A DNA stretch of 16,277 nucleotides from BS750m-G62 sp046483505 (GCA_046483505.1 JAWODB010000138.1:1-16277); one strand, 5' to 3'. Numbered from the stretch's first letter, positions 1 to 6,775 are shown. Numbers and translations are program-made. Notes: generated by a model not told the origin, from the letters alone.

Positions 1-255
1 CGCGTCCCGGTCGCGCAGAAAACAGCCGTACCGAAAAGGGAGCACCGTGCCGGCCCCGTGCAGCGCCGCGATGACCTGCGTGTACGCCTTGACCCGCGAG
101 AGCGTGGGTGACAGCCCGTCGGCCGGCACGCCCGAGACCACCGCCGACAGGTCACCGTCCGACAGGACGGACACCGCCGCCCCGTCCGGACCGGCCACGG
201 CCGGTCGAGCCGGGCGGTCCGACTCACCGAACACGGCGTACATCAGGTGTGTCAT
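1..255 (-). CDS. Gas vesicle protein GvpL/GvpF family, N-terminal part (runs off the window)
   Basis: The 85 codons seen begin MTHLMYAVFGESD and include 'GTVLPFRYGCFL' near residues 69-80. That matches the GvpL/GvpF signature (G-T-V-L-P-x-R-F/Y-G) also present in the neighbouring gene. In this family the proteins are minor gas-vesicle components thought to bind GvpA and assist assembly of the gas-filled protein shell in the cytoplasm. The start at 255 is supported by a GGAGG ribosome-binding site about 9 nt upstream; an in-frame Met at 243 is the alternative. The start lies 32 bp inside the 3' end of the upstream GvpL/F gene, so translation is probably coupled. The C-terminal part lies beyond position 1, so GvpF cannot be told from GvpL. 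Confidence 0.82.
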   Translation of the reverse strand, partial: MTHLMYAVFGESDRPARPAVAGPDGAAVSVLSDGDLSAVVSGVPADGLSPTLSRVKAYTQVIAALHGAGTVLPFRYGCFLRDRDA

Positions 256-1084
256 TAGATCCAGCCTCCAGCGGCGGGCAGAAGGTATACGGGGGCAGCG
301 GGCCCGAAACCTGAACGGCAAGGCCCTGCGCCTCGCCATCAGCCTCCAGCGCCCCGGCCGCCGCGCGGAACGCCGCCTCGCTGTTCGAGGCGACCAGGCA
401 GGCCAGGTTAAAGACCATGTCATCGCGACGGCCGGAGACCTCCGATCCCAGGACCGGCAACGGGCGGATCTCCTGGACGTGCGGCTCCAGGTGTCGGCGG
501 GCCTCGCCGGCGATGGCTCGGCGCCACCGCCCCAGCGCCGCGTCGACCTGGCCGTCGAGGCGTTTCTCGGCGAAGTAGCGGGCGCCCGGGCTTTCCGGCA
601 GCCTGTTCCGGGTGCGGGCCAGATCCGCATCGGCGGTCAGCAGCCACTGCCGAACCGTCTCGGCGTCGGCGAAGCCCTTGACCGCCCATTCCTGCCTGCC
701 ATCCAGGGAATCCAGGGCGCTGAGGAGCGCGTCTTCCCTGGCCCGCATCACGTCCGCCAGGCGCTCCTCGGACCGGAACACGGTGCCGAAGCGCACAGGC
801 AGAACGGGGCCCGACCGCATGACGTCCTCGATGACCCGCTCGTGCCGGCAGGCACGGGGGAGGACCCAGTCGGGGTCGGTCACGCGCTGTTCCGCCTCCG
901 CGCCTTCGAAGTCGCCCGGGTCCACGGGGCTATAGACAGCCGCCAGCGACGAGGGCGTCATCACGGCCACGTCGTGGCGGCCGTCGAAGCCCTCGGACGC
1001 GATCGGGCCAAGCCGCCGCGAGCGCGTGAAGCAGTAGACGTACACGCCGGACGGACCGGCCGGGTTGGTGTCCGATTCAGACAT
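224..1084 (-). CDS. Gas vesicle protein GvpL/GvpF family
   Basis: This complete 286-residue protein is about the usual GvpL/GvpF length. Visible signatures are the N-terminal strand 'GVYVYCFTRS' (residues 13-22), 'GPVLPVRFGTVFRSEE' (about 91-106), an acidic and helical middle, and the family-typical C-terminal 'GPLPPYTFCPP' (about 261-271). GvpL/F proteins are needed for gas-vesicle formation and interact with GvpA and other accessory Gvp proteins (family knowledge). The start codon overlaps the stop of the CDC48 gene (ATGTCTGA, 8 bp), and no strong ribosome-binding site is seen, so translational coupling is the likely mode. The 3' end overlaps the next GvpL/F gene by 32 bp. Two paralogues in tandem are common in gas-vesicle clusters. 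Confidence 0.9.
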   Translation of the reverse strand: MSESDTNPAGPSGVYVYCFTRSRRLGPIASEGFDGRHDVAVMTPSSLAAVYSPVDPGDFEGAEAEQRVTDPDWVLPRACRHERVIEDVMRSGPVLPVRFGTVFRSEERLADVMRAREDALLSALDSLDGRQEWAVKGFADAETVRQWLLTADADLARTRNRLPESPGARYFAEKRLDGQVDAALGRWRRAIAGEARRHLEPHVQEIRPLPVLGSEVSGRRDDMVFNLACLVASNSEAAFRAAAGALEADGEAQGLAVQVSGPLPPYTFCPPLEAGSNDTPDVRRVR

Positions 1085-3215
1085 CTCGGCTCGCCTGGAC
1101 GGTTTCGAGGGCCCGGTCGAGGTGGGCCGGTGCGATCCGGACTTCCAGGTCCTCGGGGTTCTCGGTCTCGCCCATGGCGGCGACGGCTTTCCGCAGGGCG
1201 TCCAGGGCGGCCTGTTTGCAGACGGCCTGGATGTCGGCGCCGGAGAATCCGTCGGTGCGGCCGGCCAGGTCGTCGATGGAGACGCCGTCGGCGAGGGGCT
1301 TGTCGCGGAGGCCGATCTCGAAGACGGCCTTCCTGCCCTCGCGGTCGGGCATCGGCACCGTCAGCCGCAGGTCGAACCGACCAGGCCGCAGCAGCGCCGG
1401 GTCGAGGAGGTCGGCCCGGTTGGTGGCGGCCAGGACCAGGACGCCCCTCAACTCCTCCACGCCGTCCAGTTCCGTGAGGAATTGGCTGATGACGCGTTGG
1501 GCGACGCCGGAGTCGCCGGTGGCGGCCCCCCGGACGGGAACCAGGGCGTCAATCTCGTCGAAGAACACGATGCAGGGGGCGGCCTGTTTGGCCCGGCGGA
1601 AGACCTCGCGGACAGCCTTCTCGGACTCGCCGACGTACATCGAGAGCAGTTCCGGCCCTTTGACGGAGATGAAGTTGACCTCGGTCTCGCTGGCGGCGGC
1701 CTTGGCGAGCAGCGTCTTGCCGCAGCCCGGCGGGCCGGAGAGAAGTACCCCGCGCGGGGGCGCGAGGGACACCCGTTCGTAGAGGTCGGGGAACCGCAGC
1801 GGCCACTCGATGGATTCGCGGAGTTCCTGCTTGACCTGCTCCAGGCCGCCGACGTCGGCCCATCCGACCTCGGGGACCTCGACGAAGACCTCGCGCAGGG
1901 CAGAGGGCTCCACCTCGCGGAGGGCCTCCACGAAGTCGCCCATCGGAATCTCCAGCCGCATGAGCGCTTCGTACGGGATCTCGGCGGCGGCAAAATCGAT
2001 CTGGGGCATGAGGCGCCGCAGCGCCACCATCGCCGCCTCGCGCGACAGGGCCTCCAGGTCCGCCCCCACGAACCCGTGCGTCATGCCGGCCAACTGGTCG
2101 AGGTCGACGTCGCCGCCGAGCGGCATGCCGCGGGTATGGATGTCCAGGATCTCCCGCCGGCCGTGGCGGTCGGGAATCGGCAAGGCGATTTCCCGGTCGA
2201 ACCGTCCCGGCCTGCGCAGCGCCGGGTCCAGGGCGTTCGGGATGTTGGTCGCCGCCACCACGATGACGTGCTGCCGCTGGGCCAGCCCATCCATCAGGGC
2301 GAGCAACTGGGCGACGACGCGTTTCTCCACGTCGCCGACCACTTTCTCGCGGCGGGGGGCGATGGCGTCGATCTCGTCGATGAAGATGATGGCGGGGGCG
2401 CGGCGGGCGGCGTCCTCGAACACCTTCCGCAGGTTGGCCTCGCTCTGGCCGTAGAACTTGTGGATGATCTCCGGGCCGTTGATGGTGTGGAAGTTGGCCT
2501 CGGTCTCGTGGGCGACGGCCCGGGCGATAAGCGTCTTGCCGCAGCCCGGCGGCCCGTGCAGGAGCACGCCTTTCGGGGCGTCGATGCCGAGGCGATCGAA
2601 GACCTGCGGGTAGCGGAGCGGCAGTTCGACGATCTCGCGGATGCGGCCGATCTCCCGCCCAAGGCCGCCGATGTCCTCGTAGGAGATGGTGCCGGAGGCT
2701 TCCTTCTCCTCGGCCCCCTTGACGTCGAGGGTGGTCGTGGGGTTGATGAGGACGGGGCCCTTGGGGCTCGTGCTGCGGACCGTGAAGTCGGCCGACCGCG
2801 TGCCGAACAGGGTCGCGCGGACGCGGTCGCCCTCCATCACCGGCAGGCCGTCCAGGAGGCTGCCGATGTACTTCAGGTCCCGCGCGGTGGGCACGATAGA
2901 CACCGCCGACAGGGTCACCCGGCCGGCCGGCCGGGCGCCCGCGGGGCGGACCTCGACCGTCTGATCCAGGCCGGTCTGGGCATTGGTGCGGCACAGGCCG
3001 TCGATCTGGATCCGCGACTGGCCGCGCCACTCCTTGTGGACGGGCATGACCTTGCCGACGGTCGTACGCTTGCCGGCGATCTCGACGATGTCGCCGATGT
3101 CGAGCCCTAGCGTTTCCATATCCGCGGGATCGAGTCGCGCGTAGCCGCGCCCCTGGTCCTTGCCGAGCGCCTCGGTCACCCGGAGTTTGAGCGTATTGGC
3201 CGTCGCTTCGGACAT
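1077..3215 (-). CDS. CDC48/p97/VAT-type AAA+ ATPase with two AAA domains
   Basis: The 712-residue protein has the full CDC48 layout. A substrate- or cofactor-binding N domain covers about residues 8-170. D1 has Walker A GPPGCGKT at 221-228, Walker B IIFIDEID at 276-283 and arginine-finger region RRPGRFD at 334-340. D2 has Walker A GPPGCGKT at 494-501, Walker B IVFFDEID at 549-556 and a second RPGRFD. Pore-loop segments 'KFYGQSE' and 'MYVGESE' are present. All catalytic residues look intact, so it should form an ATP-driven unfoldase hexamer in the cytoplasm. Among bacteria, CDC48-type ATPases are found in some gas-vesicle clusters; remodelling Gvp proteins or their aggregates is a reasonable inference, not proven. 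It starts 18 bp after the Hsp20 gene with a weak GGAAAGGG ribosome-binding site and overlaps the GvpL/F gene at its end. It is not GvpN, which is a shorter single-domain MoxR-type ATPase. Confidence 0.93.
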   Translation of the reverse strand: MSEATANTLKLRVTEALGKDQGRGYARLDPADMETLGLDIGDIVEIAGKRTTVGKVMPVHKEWRGQSRIQIDGLCRTNAQTGLDQTVEVRPAGARPAGRVTLSAVSIVPTARDLKYIGSLLDGLPVMEGDRVRATLFGTRSADFTVRSTSPKGPVLINPTTTLDVKGAEEKEASGTISYEDIGGLGREIGRIREIVELPLRYPQVFDRLGIDAPKGVLLHGPPGCGKTLIARAVAHETEANFHTINGPEIIHKFYGQSEANLRKVFEDAARRAPAIIFIDEIDAIAPRREKVVGDVEKRVVAQLLALMDGLAQRQHVIVVAATNIPNALDPALRRPGRFDREIALPIPDRHGRREILDIHTRGMPLGGDVDLDQLAGMTHGFVGADLEALSREAAMVALRRLMPQIDFAAAEIPYEALMRLEIPMGDFVEALREVEPSALREVFVEVPEVGWADVGGLEQVKQELRESIEWPLRFPDLYERVSLAPPRGVLLSGPPGCGKTLLAKAAASETEVNFISVKGPELLSMYVGESEKAVREVFRRAKQAAPCIVFFDEIDALVPVRGAATGDSGVAQRVISQFLTELDGVEELRGVLVLAATNRADLLDPALLRPGRFDLRLTVPMPDREGRKAVFEIGLRDKPLADGVSIDDLAGRTDGFSGADIQAVCKQAALDALRKAVAAMGETENPEDLEVRIAPAHLDRALETVQASRDV

Positions 3216-3233
3216 ACCGGGCCCTTTCCGGGA

Positions 3234-3752
3234 CTACTTGAGGAGTTTGATCTTGAGCACGCCGTTGCGACAGGTGTAGGAGAGGTTGTGCGGCTCGAAG
3301 GCTTGCGGCAGGAGCACTTCCTTGCGGTATTTCGTCTCGCCAGCCTCGGCGGTGAGGATGAGGATGTCGTCGGCCAGGTCCACGTGCAGGTCGCCCTCGC
3401 TGACGCCGGGCACCTCGGCGACCACGAGGACGTGGTCCTCCTCCTCGAAGACGTCGACCATGGGCTCACGCACCTCGTGGACGACGGCTTCGCCCGTCTC
3501 CTGGTCCTTGCCGACGTTGCCGAACGGTTCGACGTGGACGTCCTCGCCGCCGATGCCCACGCGGACGTTGTAGCCGAAGATGCCGCGCACGTTGCCCTCA
3601 GGGTCGCGGATCTCGCCTTCCTTTCGGAGTTCGCGGCCCGTTTCGGCAAGGCGGCCGAGTTTCTGGACCAGGTCGGCCAGGCCCCCGAGGAAGCCGCCGG
3701 CGGCTTCGAAGCCGCTGGAGCCGGTCTCGTTTTTCCCGTTTGACGATGGCAT
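3234..3752 (-). CDS. Hsp20-family small heat-shock protein, GvpH-like
   Basis: The 172-residue protein has two parts. Residues 1-90 form a linker-like N-terminal region, first Gly/Ala-rich, then 'LADLVQKLGRLAETGRELRKEGEIRD' -like helical and charged sequence, and 'GYNVRVGIGG'. The alpha-crystallin domain starts near residue 94 with 'VREPMVDVFEEEDHVLVVAE' and continues through 'VPGVSEGDLHVDL' to 'NGVLKIKL'. The protein stops almost directly after that strand, so it lacks the usual C-terminal I-x-I extension. This N-terminal region with a late Hsp20 domain resembles GvpH of gas-vesicle clusters. Its likely role is as an ATP-independent holdase for Gvp proteins in the cytoplasm. The start has an AGGAAAGGA ribosome-binding site. 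It lies 12 bp after the activator gene and 18 bp before the CDC48 gene, which supports one operon. Confidence 0.82.
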   Translation of the reverse strand: MPSSNGKNETGSSGFEAAGGFLGGLADLVQKLGRLAETGRELRKEGEIRDPEGNVRGIFGYNVRVGIGGEDVHVEPFGNVGKDQETGEAVVHEVREPMVDVFEEEDHVLVVAEVPGVSEGDLHVDLADDILILTAEAGETKYRKEVLLPQAFEPHNLSYTCRNGVLKIKLLK

Positions 3753-3764
3753 GGCGATCCTTTC

Positions 3765-4802
3765 CTAGATTGGGGAGAGATCGTATTCCTTCAGTTTCTT
3801 ATGAATGGTTTTGTAATCGATGCGAAGGATACGCGCCGCCTGCGCCTTGTTGCCTTCCGTTTGTCGAAGCGCCTCTCGCAGGAGTCTGCGTTCGACGCAC
3901 CGGACGGTGCGCCGCACGGCCTCCTTCAGGGAGGTGCATTCGTCAAGATTCGTGGGGCCGTAGAGCCAGGACGTATCGGCGGCCGGGCCGGTGGTTGAAA
4001 GACCCAGGTGCCGGGGCTGGACGGTCCCGTCGGCCAGCAGGGCCGCCCGGCGAACGGCGTTGCGGAGTTCCCGCACGTTGCCCGGCCAGCGGTAGGCCAG
4101 CAGCGTTTCGAGGGCCGCCTCGGAGAACCCCACCACCGGTTTGCGGAGTTCCTCGGCGGCCTGCCGGAGGAACCGTTCGGCCAGGAAGGGGATGTCGTCC
4201 TGCCGGTCCCGGAGCGGAGGCACCACCAGATCGATCTCGTTGAGGCGATGATACAGGTCCCGCCGGAACCGGCCCCCGGCGACGAGGCGGCCAAGGTCCC
4301 GGTTGGAGGCCGCGACGACCCGGAGGTCCAGGTCCACCGGTTCGCTGCCGCCGAGGCGCGTGACCTGCCTCTCCTGAAGGGCGCGGAGCAATTTGGGCTG
4401 GAGGTCAAGCGGCAGGTTGGAGATCTCGTCCAGGAACAGGGTGCCCCCCTGGGCCGCCTCGAACTTGCCGGGCGTGCCGCGGTCGGCCCCGGTGAACGCC
4501 CCCCGCTCGTGACCGAACAACTCGTCTTCGATCAGCGAGGCGGGGATGGAACCGCAGTCCACCGGCACGAACGGTCCGTTGCGACGGCTGAGGGTGTGGA
4601 TCGACCTGGCCACCAGTTCCTTACCGGACCCGGTCTCGCCCGTAATCAGCACCGTGTAGCCCGTCGGGGCAACCTTCCGGGCCCGATCCAGGACCCGTCC
4701 GATGGCGGCGCCGGGGCCGGTTCGCTCCCGGATCGATTCCTTGGCCGCCGGACCCTGCTCAGGGGAGAGAACGTCCGCGCCCGAGCGGTGCCGTCCTGCC
4801 AT
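3765..4802 (-). CDS. Sigma-54-dependent transcriptional activator lacking a sensory domain
   Basis: The 345-residue bacterial enhancer-binding protein consists of a short N-terminal tail (about 30 residues), a sigma-54 AAA+ domain and a C-terminal Fis-type helix-turn-helix. Visible motifs are Walker A GETGSGKE (55-62), the sigma-54 contact loop GAFTGA (101-106), Walker B TLFLDE (121-126), the arginine-finger region FRRDLYHRL (179-187) and the DNA-binding helices at about 316-340 ('GNKAQAARILRIDYKTIHKK'). No receiver, GAF or PAS domain precedes the ATPase, as in PspF-like activators, so its activity must be controlled in trans or by its own expression. I chose the start at 4802 because a strong AGGGGAGGG ribosome-binding site precedes it. 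The frame stays open upstream to an ATG at 4892, which would add 30 residues without an obvious site. It is the first gene of the gas-vesicle operon and probably regulates gvp genes. Confidence 0.9.
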   Translation of the reverse strand: MAGRHRSGADVLSPEQGPAAKESIRERTGPGAAIGRVLDRARKVAPTGYTVLITGETGSGKELVARSIHTLSRRNGPFVPVDCGSIPASLIEDELFGHERGAFTGADRGTPGKFEAAQGGTLFLDEISNLPLDLQPKLLRALQERQVTRLGGSEPVDLDLRVVAASNRDLGRLVAGGRFRRDLYHRLNEIDLVVPPLRDRQDDIPFLAERFLRQAAEELRKPVVGFSEAALETLLAYRWPGNVRELRNAVRRAALLADGTVQPRHLGLSTTGPAADTSWLYGPTNLDECTSLKEAVRRTVRCVERRLLREALRQTEGNKAQAARILRIDYKTIHKKLKEYDLSPI

Positions 4803-5143
4803 GGTCCCTCCCCTTACAGGAATCCCGTAGACTCCTCCGATCCTCGCCCGTGCTGCGACGCCGCACGCCGACCCGGCCAATTCAGGCCGCACGCACCGGC
4901 ACGAAAGAGGACCAGCCGTCTACACTCACGGAGTCGAGGTTCGCCCGGAACGGGCCAACCAGGGGAAGGGCGATCAGACTAACACAGAACCATGGGACAC
5001 GGTCCGACAGGCAAAACCGGACTGTCCGGCAGTGAGCGACTGTCCGTCCCACAGAAGATGCCCTCCCAGCGCTTACACCAGCCCTTATCGGACCGGAAGC
5101 GGGACAATCTTAAGGGGAAACGCAACACGTGCCGAAACGCCGG
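4803..5143. other. Intergenic region upstream of the activator gene
   Basis: No gene is seen in these 341 bp between the activator start and the stop of the unknown gene upstream on the same strand. The part from 4994 to 5052 is rich in short repeats (see the palindrome entry). I found no convincing sigma-70 promoter. One 16-bp stretch (4942-4957, minus strand) has the GG-N10-GC spacing of a sigma-54 promoter but lacks the TT of the -12 element. No good terminator hairpin follows the unknown gene. Confidence 0.6.
5017..5029. promoter_or_regulatory. Perfect CCGGAC-T-GTCCGG palindrome, candidate activator-binding site
   Basis: Two 6-bp arms flank a single central base. The right half, ACTGTCCG, occurs again at 5039-5046, exactly 18 bp further on, and an outer inverted pair TGGGAC (4994-4999) / GTCCCA (5047-5052) brackets the cluster. 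Paired or tandem inverted repeats more than 100 bp upstream of a target promoter are typical binding sites for enhancer-binding proteins with a Fis-type helix-turn-helix. The site lies about 215 bp upstream of such a gene, so autoregulation is possible. The function is inferred from position and symmetry only. Confidence 0.45.
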
Positions 5144-5791
5144 TCAGGACGCTTCGTCCGCGCCGGTGTCCGGGCGGAGCCGGGAGACCTCGATGTCCGG
5201 CGCCAGTTGCTCGACCGCCCCGTGAAGCATGCCGAGAAAGAGCAGCCCCGTCTCCCCGGGCCGGAGGGTCTCGTCAATCCGCCGGGCGATGTAGGCGTCC
5301 CGACGCGGGAGGATCGCGCGGTGCCGGCCGACCTGCGGCGGGCCGGATGCCGCCTCGCCTTCGGTTTGCGACCCGGCGGCGTGCGCGTCGTCCCCGGCCT
5401 CGGCAACCGTGCGCTGGGCGAGGTGATATTCCTCGAGCAGGAGTTCGGGCGACTCCGTGCCCATGAGCGCGGCGCCCCGCTGCATCAACTCCGTCAGCAG
5501 CCCGTGATTCCGGCTGCCCGCCCGGGCCATGTCGGCCACGATGCGCTCCTCGTGGCCGCAGACGGGAAGCCCGTCTTGGTAGAGCCGGACGCGGGACCAG
5601 TCGAGCCGGAGCGACTCGATCCGGGCACGGAGGGTCTCCCACATCCGGTCCACTTCGCGGACGCGCGCCTCCCACTCGGCCCGGCCGAGGCGGCGGACGT
5701 GGGCCGCCTTGACCTGCTCGCGCATTCGCCCCAGGTCCACCTCCGAGTGAATGATGGGAACCCAGATGACCCGCCGGCGATCCGCCGTCAT
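5144..5791 (-). CDS. Conserved-looking protein of unknown function (215 residues)
   Basis: I do not recognise the family. The protein reads like a real soluble product. It starts 'MTADRRRVIWVPIIHSEVDLG', has a long charged helical stretch at about residues 20-65, a 'YQDGLPVCGHEERIV' segment (about 71-85), and 'GSRNHGLLTELMQRGAALMG' (about 92-111). After a low-complexity Ala/Gly/Glu-rich linker (about 131-155) it ends with 'PRRDAYIARRIDETLRPGE' and 'GLLFLGMLHGAVEQLAPDIEV'. The mix of hydrophobic strands with conserved-looking D, H, R and G residues suggests an enzyme-like alpha/beta fold. No signal peptide or membrane segment is visible. The start at 5791 has an AAGGA ribosome-binding site 8 nt upstream. 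It is on the same strand as the gas-vesicle operon but 341 bp upstream of it, so membership is uncertain. Confidence 0.75.
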   Translation of the reverse strand: MTADRRRVIWVPIIHSEVDLGRMREQVKAAHVRRLGRAEWEARVREVDRMWETLRARIESLRLDWSRVRLYQDGLPVCGHEERIVADMARAGSRNHGLLTELMQRGAALMGTESPELLLEEYHLAQRTVAEAGDDAHAAGSQTEGEAASGPPQVGRHRAILPRRDAYIARRIDETLRPGETGLLFLGMLHGAVEQLAPDIEVSRLRPDTGADEAS

Positions 5792-6050
5792 GGAACGCTT
5801 CCTTGTTCAGATCGCTGGTTGGACCCGTCCAGCAGACGGGCCCCGTATCGCTTATCGGCGCGATGGCAGGCCGTTCTGAACCCCTCGCCCACGATCGCCG
5901 AGGCCGAATGCCTCGCCCCAAGCCATCCTGACGGCGGCACTCCGGGAACCTGAAGGCCGCGGCCGTTTGCTCGACGCTCAGCCGGCCACCCACAAAGCCA
6001 ATCGCGAGCGCCAGAGAGATGACACATGAGTTGGCTATCACACGCTTCAT
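5788..6050 (-). pseudogene. Small membrane-anchored ORF, apparently frameshifted
   Basis: An ATG at 6050 lies just downstream of a good sigma-70 promoter (6067-6095), with a possible AGG ribosome-binding site. It opens 'MKRVIANSCVISLALAIGFV', continuing 'GGRLSVEQTAAA', which is a basic start followed by one hydrophobic segment: a signal anchor or signal peptide. Read in this frame the ORF does not stop until 5274, deep inside the next gene and in a composition-driven Gly/Pro/Arg-rich frame, which is implausible. A second frame over the same DNA ends '...SNQRSEQGSVP' with its TGA overlapping the next gene's ATG (ATGA). A frameshift somewhere between about 5960 and 5830 would therefore give a normal small protein of about 85 residues coupled to the 215-residue gene. 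It could be a true mutation, a sequencing indel or a non-coding leader. The function is unknown. Confidence 0.42.
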
Positions 6051-6066
6051 GATGGCACCTGCGTTG

Positions 6067-6095
6067 ATTAGACCACCCGAACGCCGGTTCGTCAA
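6067..6095 (-). promoter_or_regulatory. Sigma-70-type promoter (TTGACG-N17-TCTAAT)
   Basis: On the minus strand the -35 element TTGACG (6095-6090) and the -10 element TCTAAT (6072-6067) each match five of six consensus bases, with the ideal 17-bp spacer. Transcription would start near 6060 and give a leader of only about 10 nt before the ATG at 6050. It most likely drives the small ORF and the 215-residue gene behind it. Confidence 0.62.
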
Positions 6096-6301
6096 TGCCC
6101 CTCTCCGCCGCATAACAGCATCGGAGCATTTTCCGGGGCGGCGGGGCATAACAGCGTTAGATTACAGTCGGTGGTGTTGCAGACAACCAAGCAGAGATGG
6201 TCATGCAAACATCACGAGGTTGGCCAGGAACGCGGGCACCGCTGCAAGGCGTCACGCGGGGCACGGAAGACGCTGGTGAGCGGCTGCCGAGGAAAGCGTG
6301 A

Positions 6302-6343
6302 TGACCGCGGCCAGAGCCGAACCGGCGACACCCGCATTCGCAG
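6302..6343 (-). tRNA. tRNA-Phe-like 3' half (degenerate remnant)
   Basis: Read on the minus strand from 6343, the parts fall in correct order and size for a tRNA. They are anticodon loop CTGCGAA (6343-6337), 3' anticodon stem TGCGG (6336-6332), variable loop GTGTC, T stem GCCGG/CTGGC around T loop TTCGGCT (6326-6310), a 7-nt acceptor 3' strand CGCGGTC (6309-6303) and discriminator A (6302). GTGTC is the usual tRNA-Phe variable loop. It is not a working tRNA: nothing upstream pairs with the anticodon stem, so homology stops at the loop. The anticodon position reads GCG rather than GAA, and the invariant T-loop A58 is G. No CCA is encoded. It is probably left over from integration or deletion at a tRNA gene. 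Confidence 0.45.
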
Positions 6344-6472
6344 TCTGATAAGGCCATCCCGCCCACTTCTTGCGAGTCAACGACTTACGCCACAAGTCTT
6401 TGTCTCCCCTAGACTTACCGACCGGCCACGCTCGGCGACCGCAGGCCACCGCCGGACGCCAAAATCGGCGTC

Positions 6473-6515
6473 TCCTATAAGGGTTCCTATAAAGCGCCGC
6501 GGATTCAACGTTGAA
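6473..6515. repeat. Direct repeat TCCTATAA x2 and a 12-bp palindrome
   Basis: TCCTATAA occurs at 6473-6480 and 6485-6492, a 12-bp period. It is followed by the perfect palindrome TTCAACGTTGAA at 6504-6515. Such closely spaced short repeats near an integration boundary resemble recombinase or excisionase arm sites, but no integrase gene is in the window, so the role is open. Confidence 0.4.
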
Positions 6516-6562
6516 ACGCAACAGGCCGTAGAGGCCCTGAGGGCATTGGCCTCGAACCACGT

Positions 6563-6775
6563 TTAGAACCCATGATCCGACTCGAAGCCCAACAGTTCCT
6601 GGAGCACCGCCAGGCACAGGATCTCGCGGTCGTCCACCTCCGGCGGCGGGCCGGGACGGGCGACCAGTTTGTCCTTGCGGGCCGGGACGCCGGCCTCGGC
6701 CAGGGCGTCGTCCAGGGCAGCGTAGACGGTGATGACCAGGTCCTCCAGGTCAAAACGCTCTTCGGTCCTCGGCAT
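6563..6775 (-). pseudogene. IS982-like transposase, N-terminal remnant
   Basis: This 70-residue reading frame begins MPRTEERFDLEDLVITVYAA behind a strong GGAGGGAG ribosome-binding site. It includes 'DDREILCLAVLQELLGFESD' (about 48-67), the pattern seen at the N-terminus of IS982-family and related DDE transposases (D-x-E-I/V-L-x-L-A-x-x-Q-x-L-L-G-F-x-S). It stops at TAA directly after that, and the DNA downstream in any frame does not continue as a transposase. All catalytic DDE residues are therefore missing. Full-length members are roughly 250-350 residues. No terminal inverted repeats were found. It is an inactive insertion-sequence relic. A stand-alone small protein is possible but less likely. 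Confidence 0.55.

Larger units (their letters stand above)
6096..6562. other. Non-coding stretch between the small ORF promoter and the transposase remnant
   Basis: No plausible gene is seen on either strand. The stretch holds a tRNA-like 3' half (6302-6343), a short inverted repeat AAGTCT/AGACTT (6394-6399 and 6411-6416), a GACGCC/GGCGTC hairpin (6455-6460 and 6467-6472), and a block of direct repeats and a palindrome at 6473-6515, each described separately or here. The composition is less uniformly GC-rich than the genes around it, which fits the edge of inserted DNA. Confidence 0.55.

Noticed and set aside
1065..3110. A 681-codon plus-strand frame opposite the CDC48 gene
   Set aside because: The minus strand encodes a complete double-AAA ATPase with all motifs. 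The plus frame is a shadow with repetitive Gly/Asp/Val-rich sequence.
4942..4957. Minus-strand TGGCCCG-N4-GGGC upstream of the activator, a possible sigma-54 promoter
   Set aside because: The GG-N10-GC spacing is right, but the -12 element lacks TT, and in GC-rich DNA such matches are expected by chance. Not listed as a feature.
5117..5138. A sigma-54-like element on the minus strand (GGCAC...TTGC)
   Set aside because: The invariant GG and GC are 8 bp apart instead of 10, which sigma-54 promoters do not tolerate.
6171..6566. Plus-strand frame with 'QSRTGDTRIRSL'
   Set aside because: This peptide is what an antisense tRNA-Phe-like sequence looks like when translated. It marks the tRNA remnant and is not a protein.
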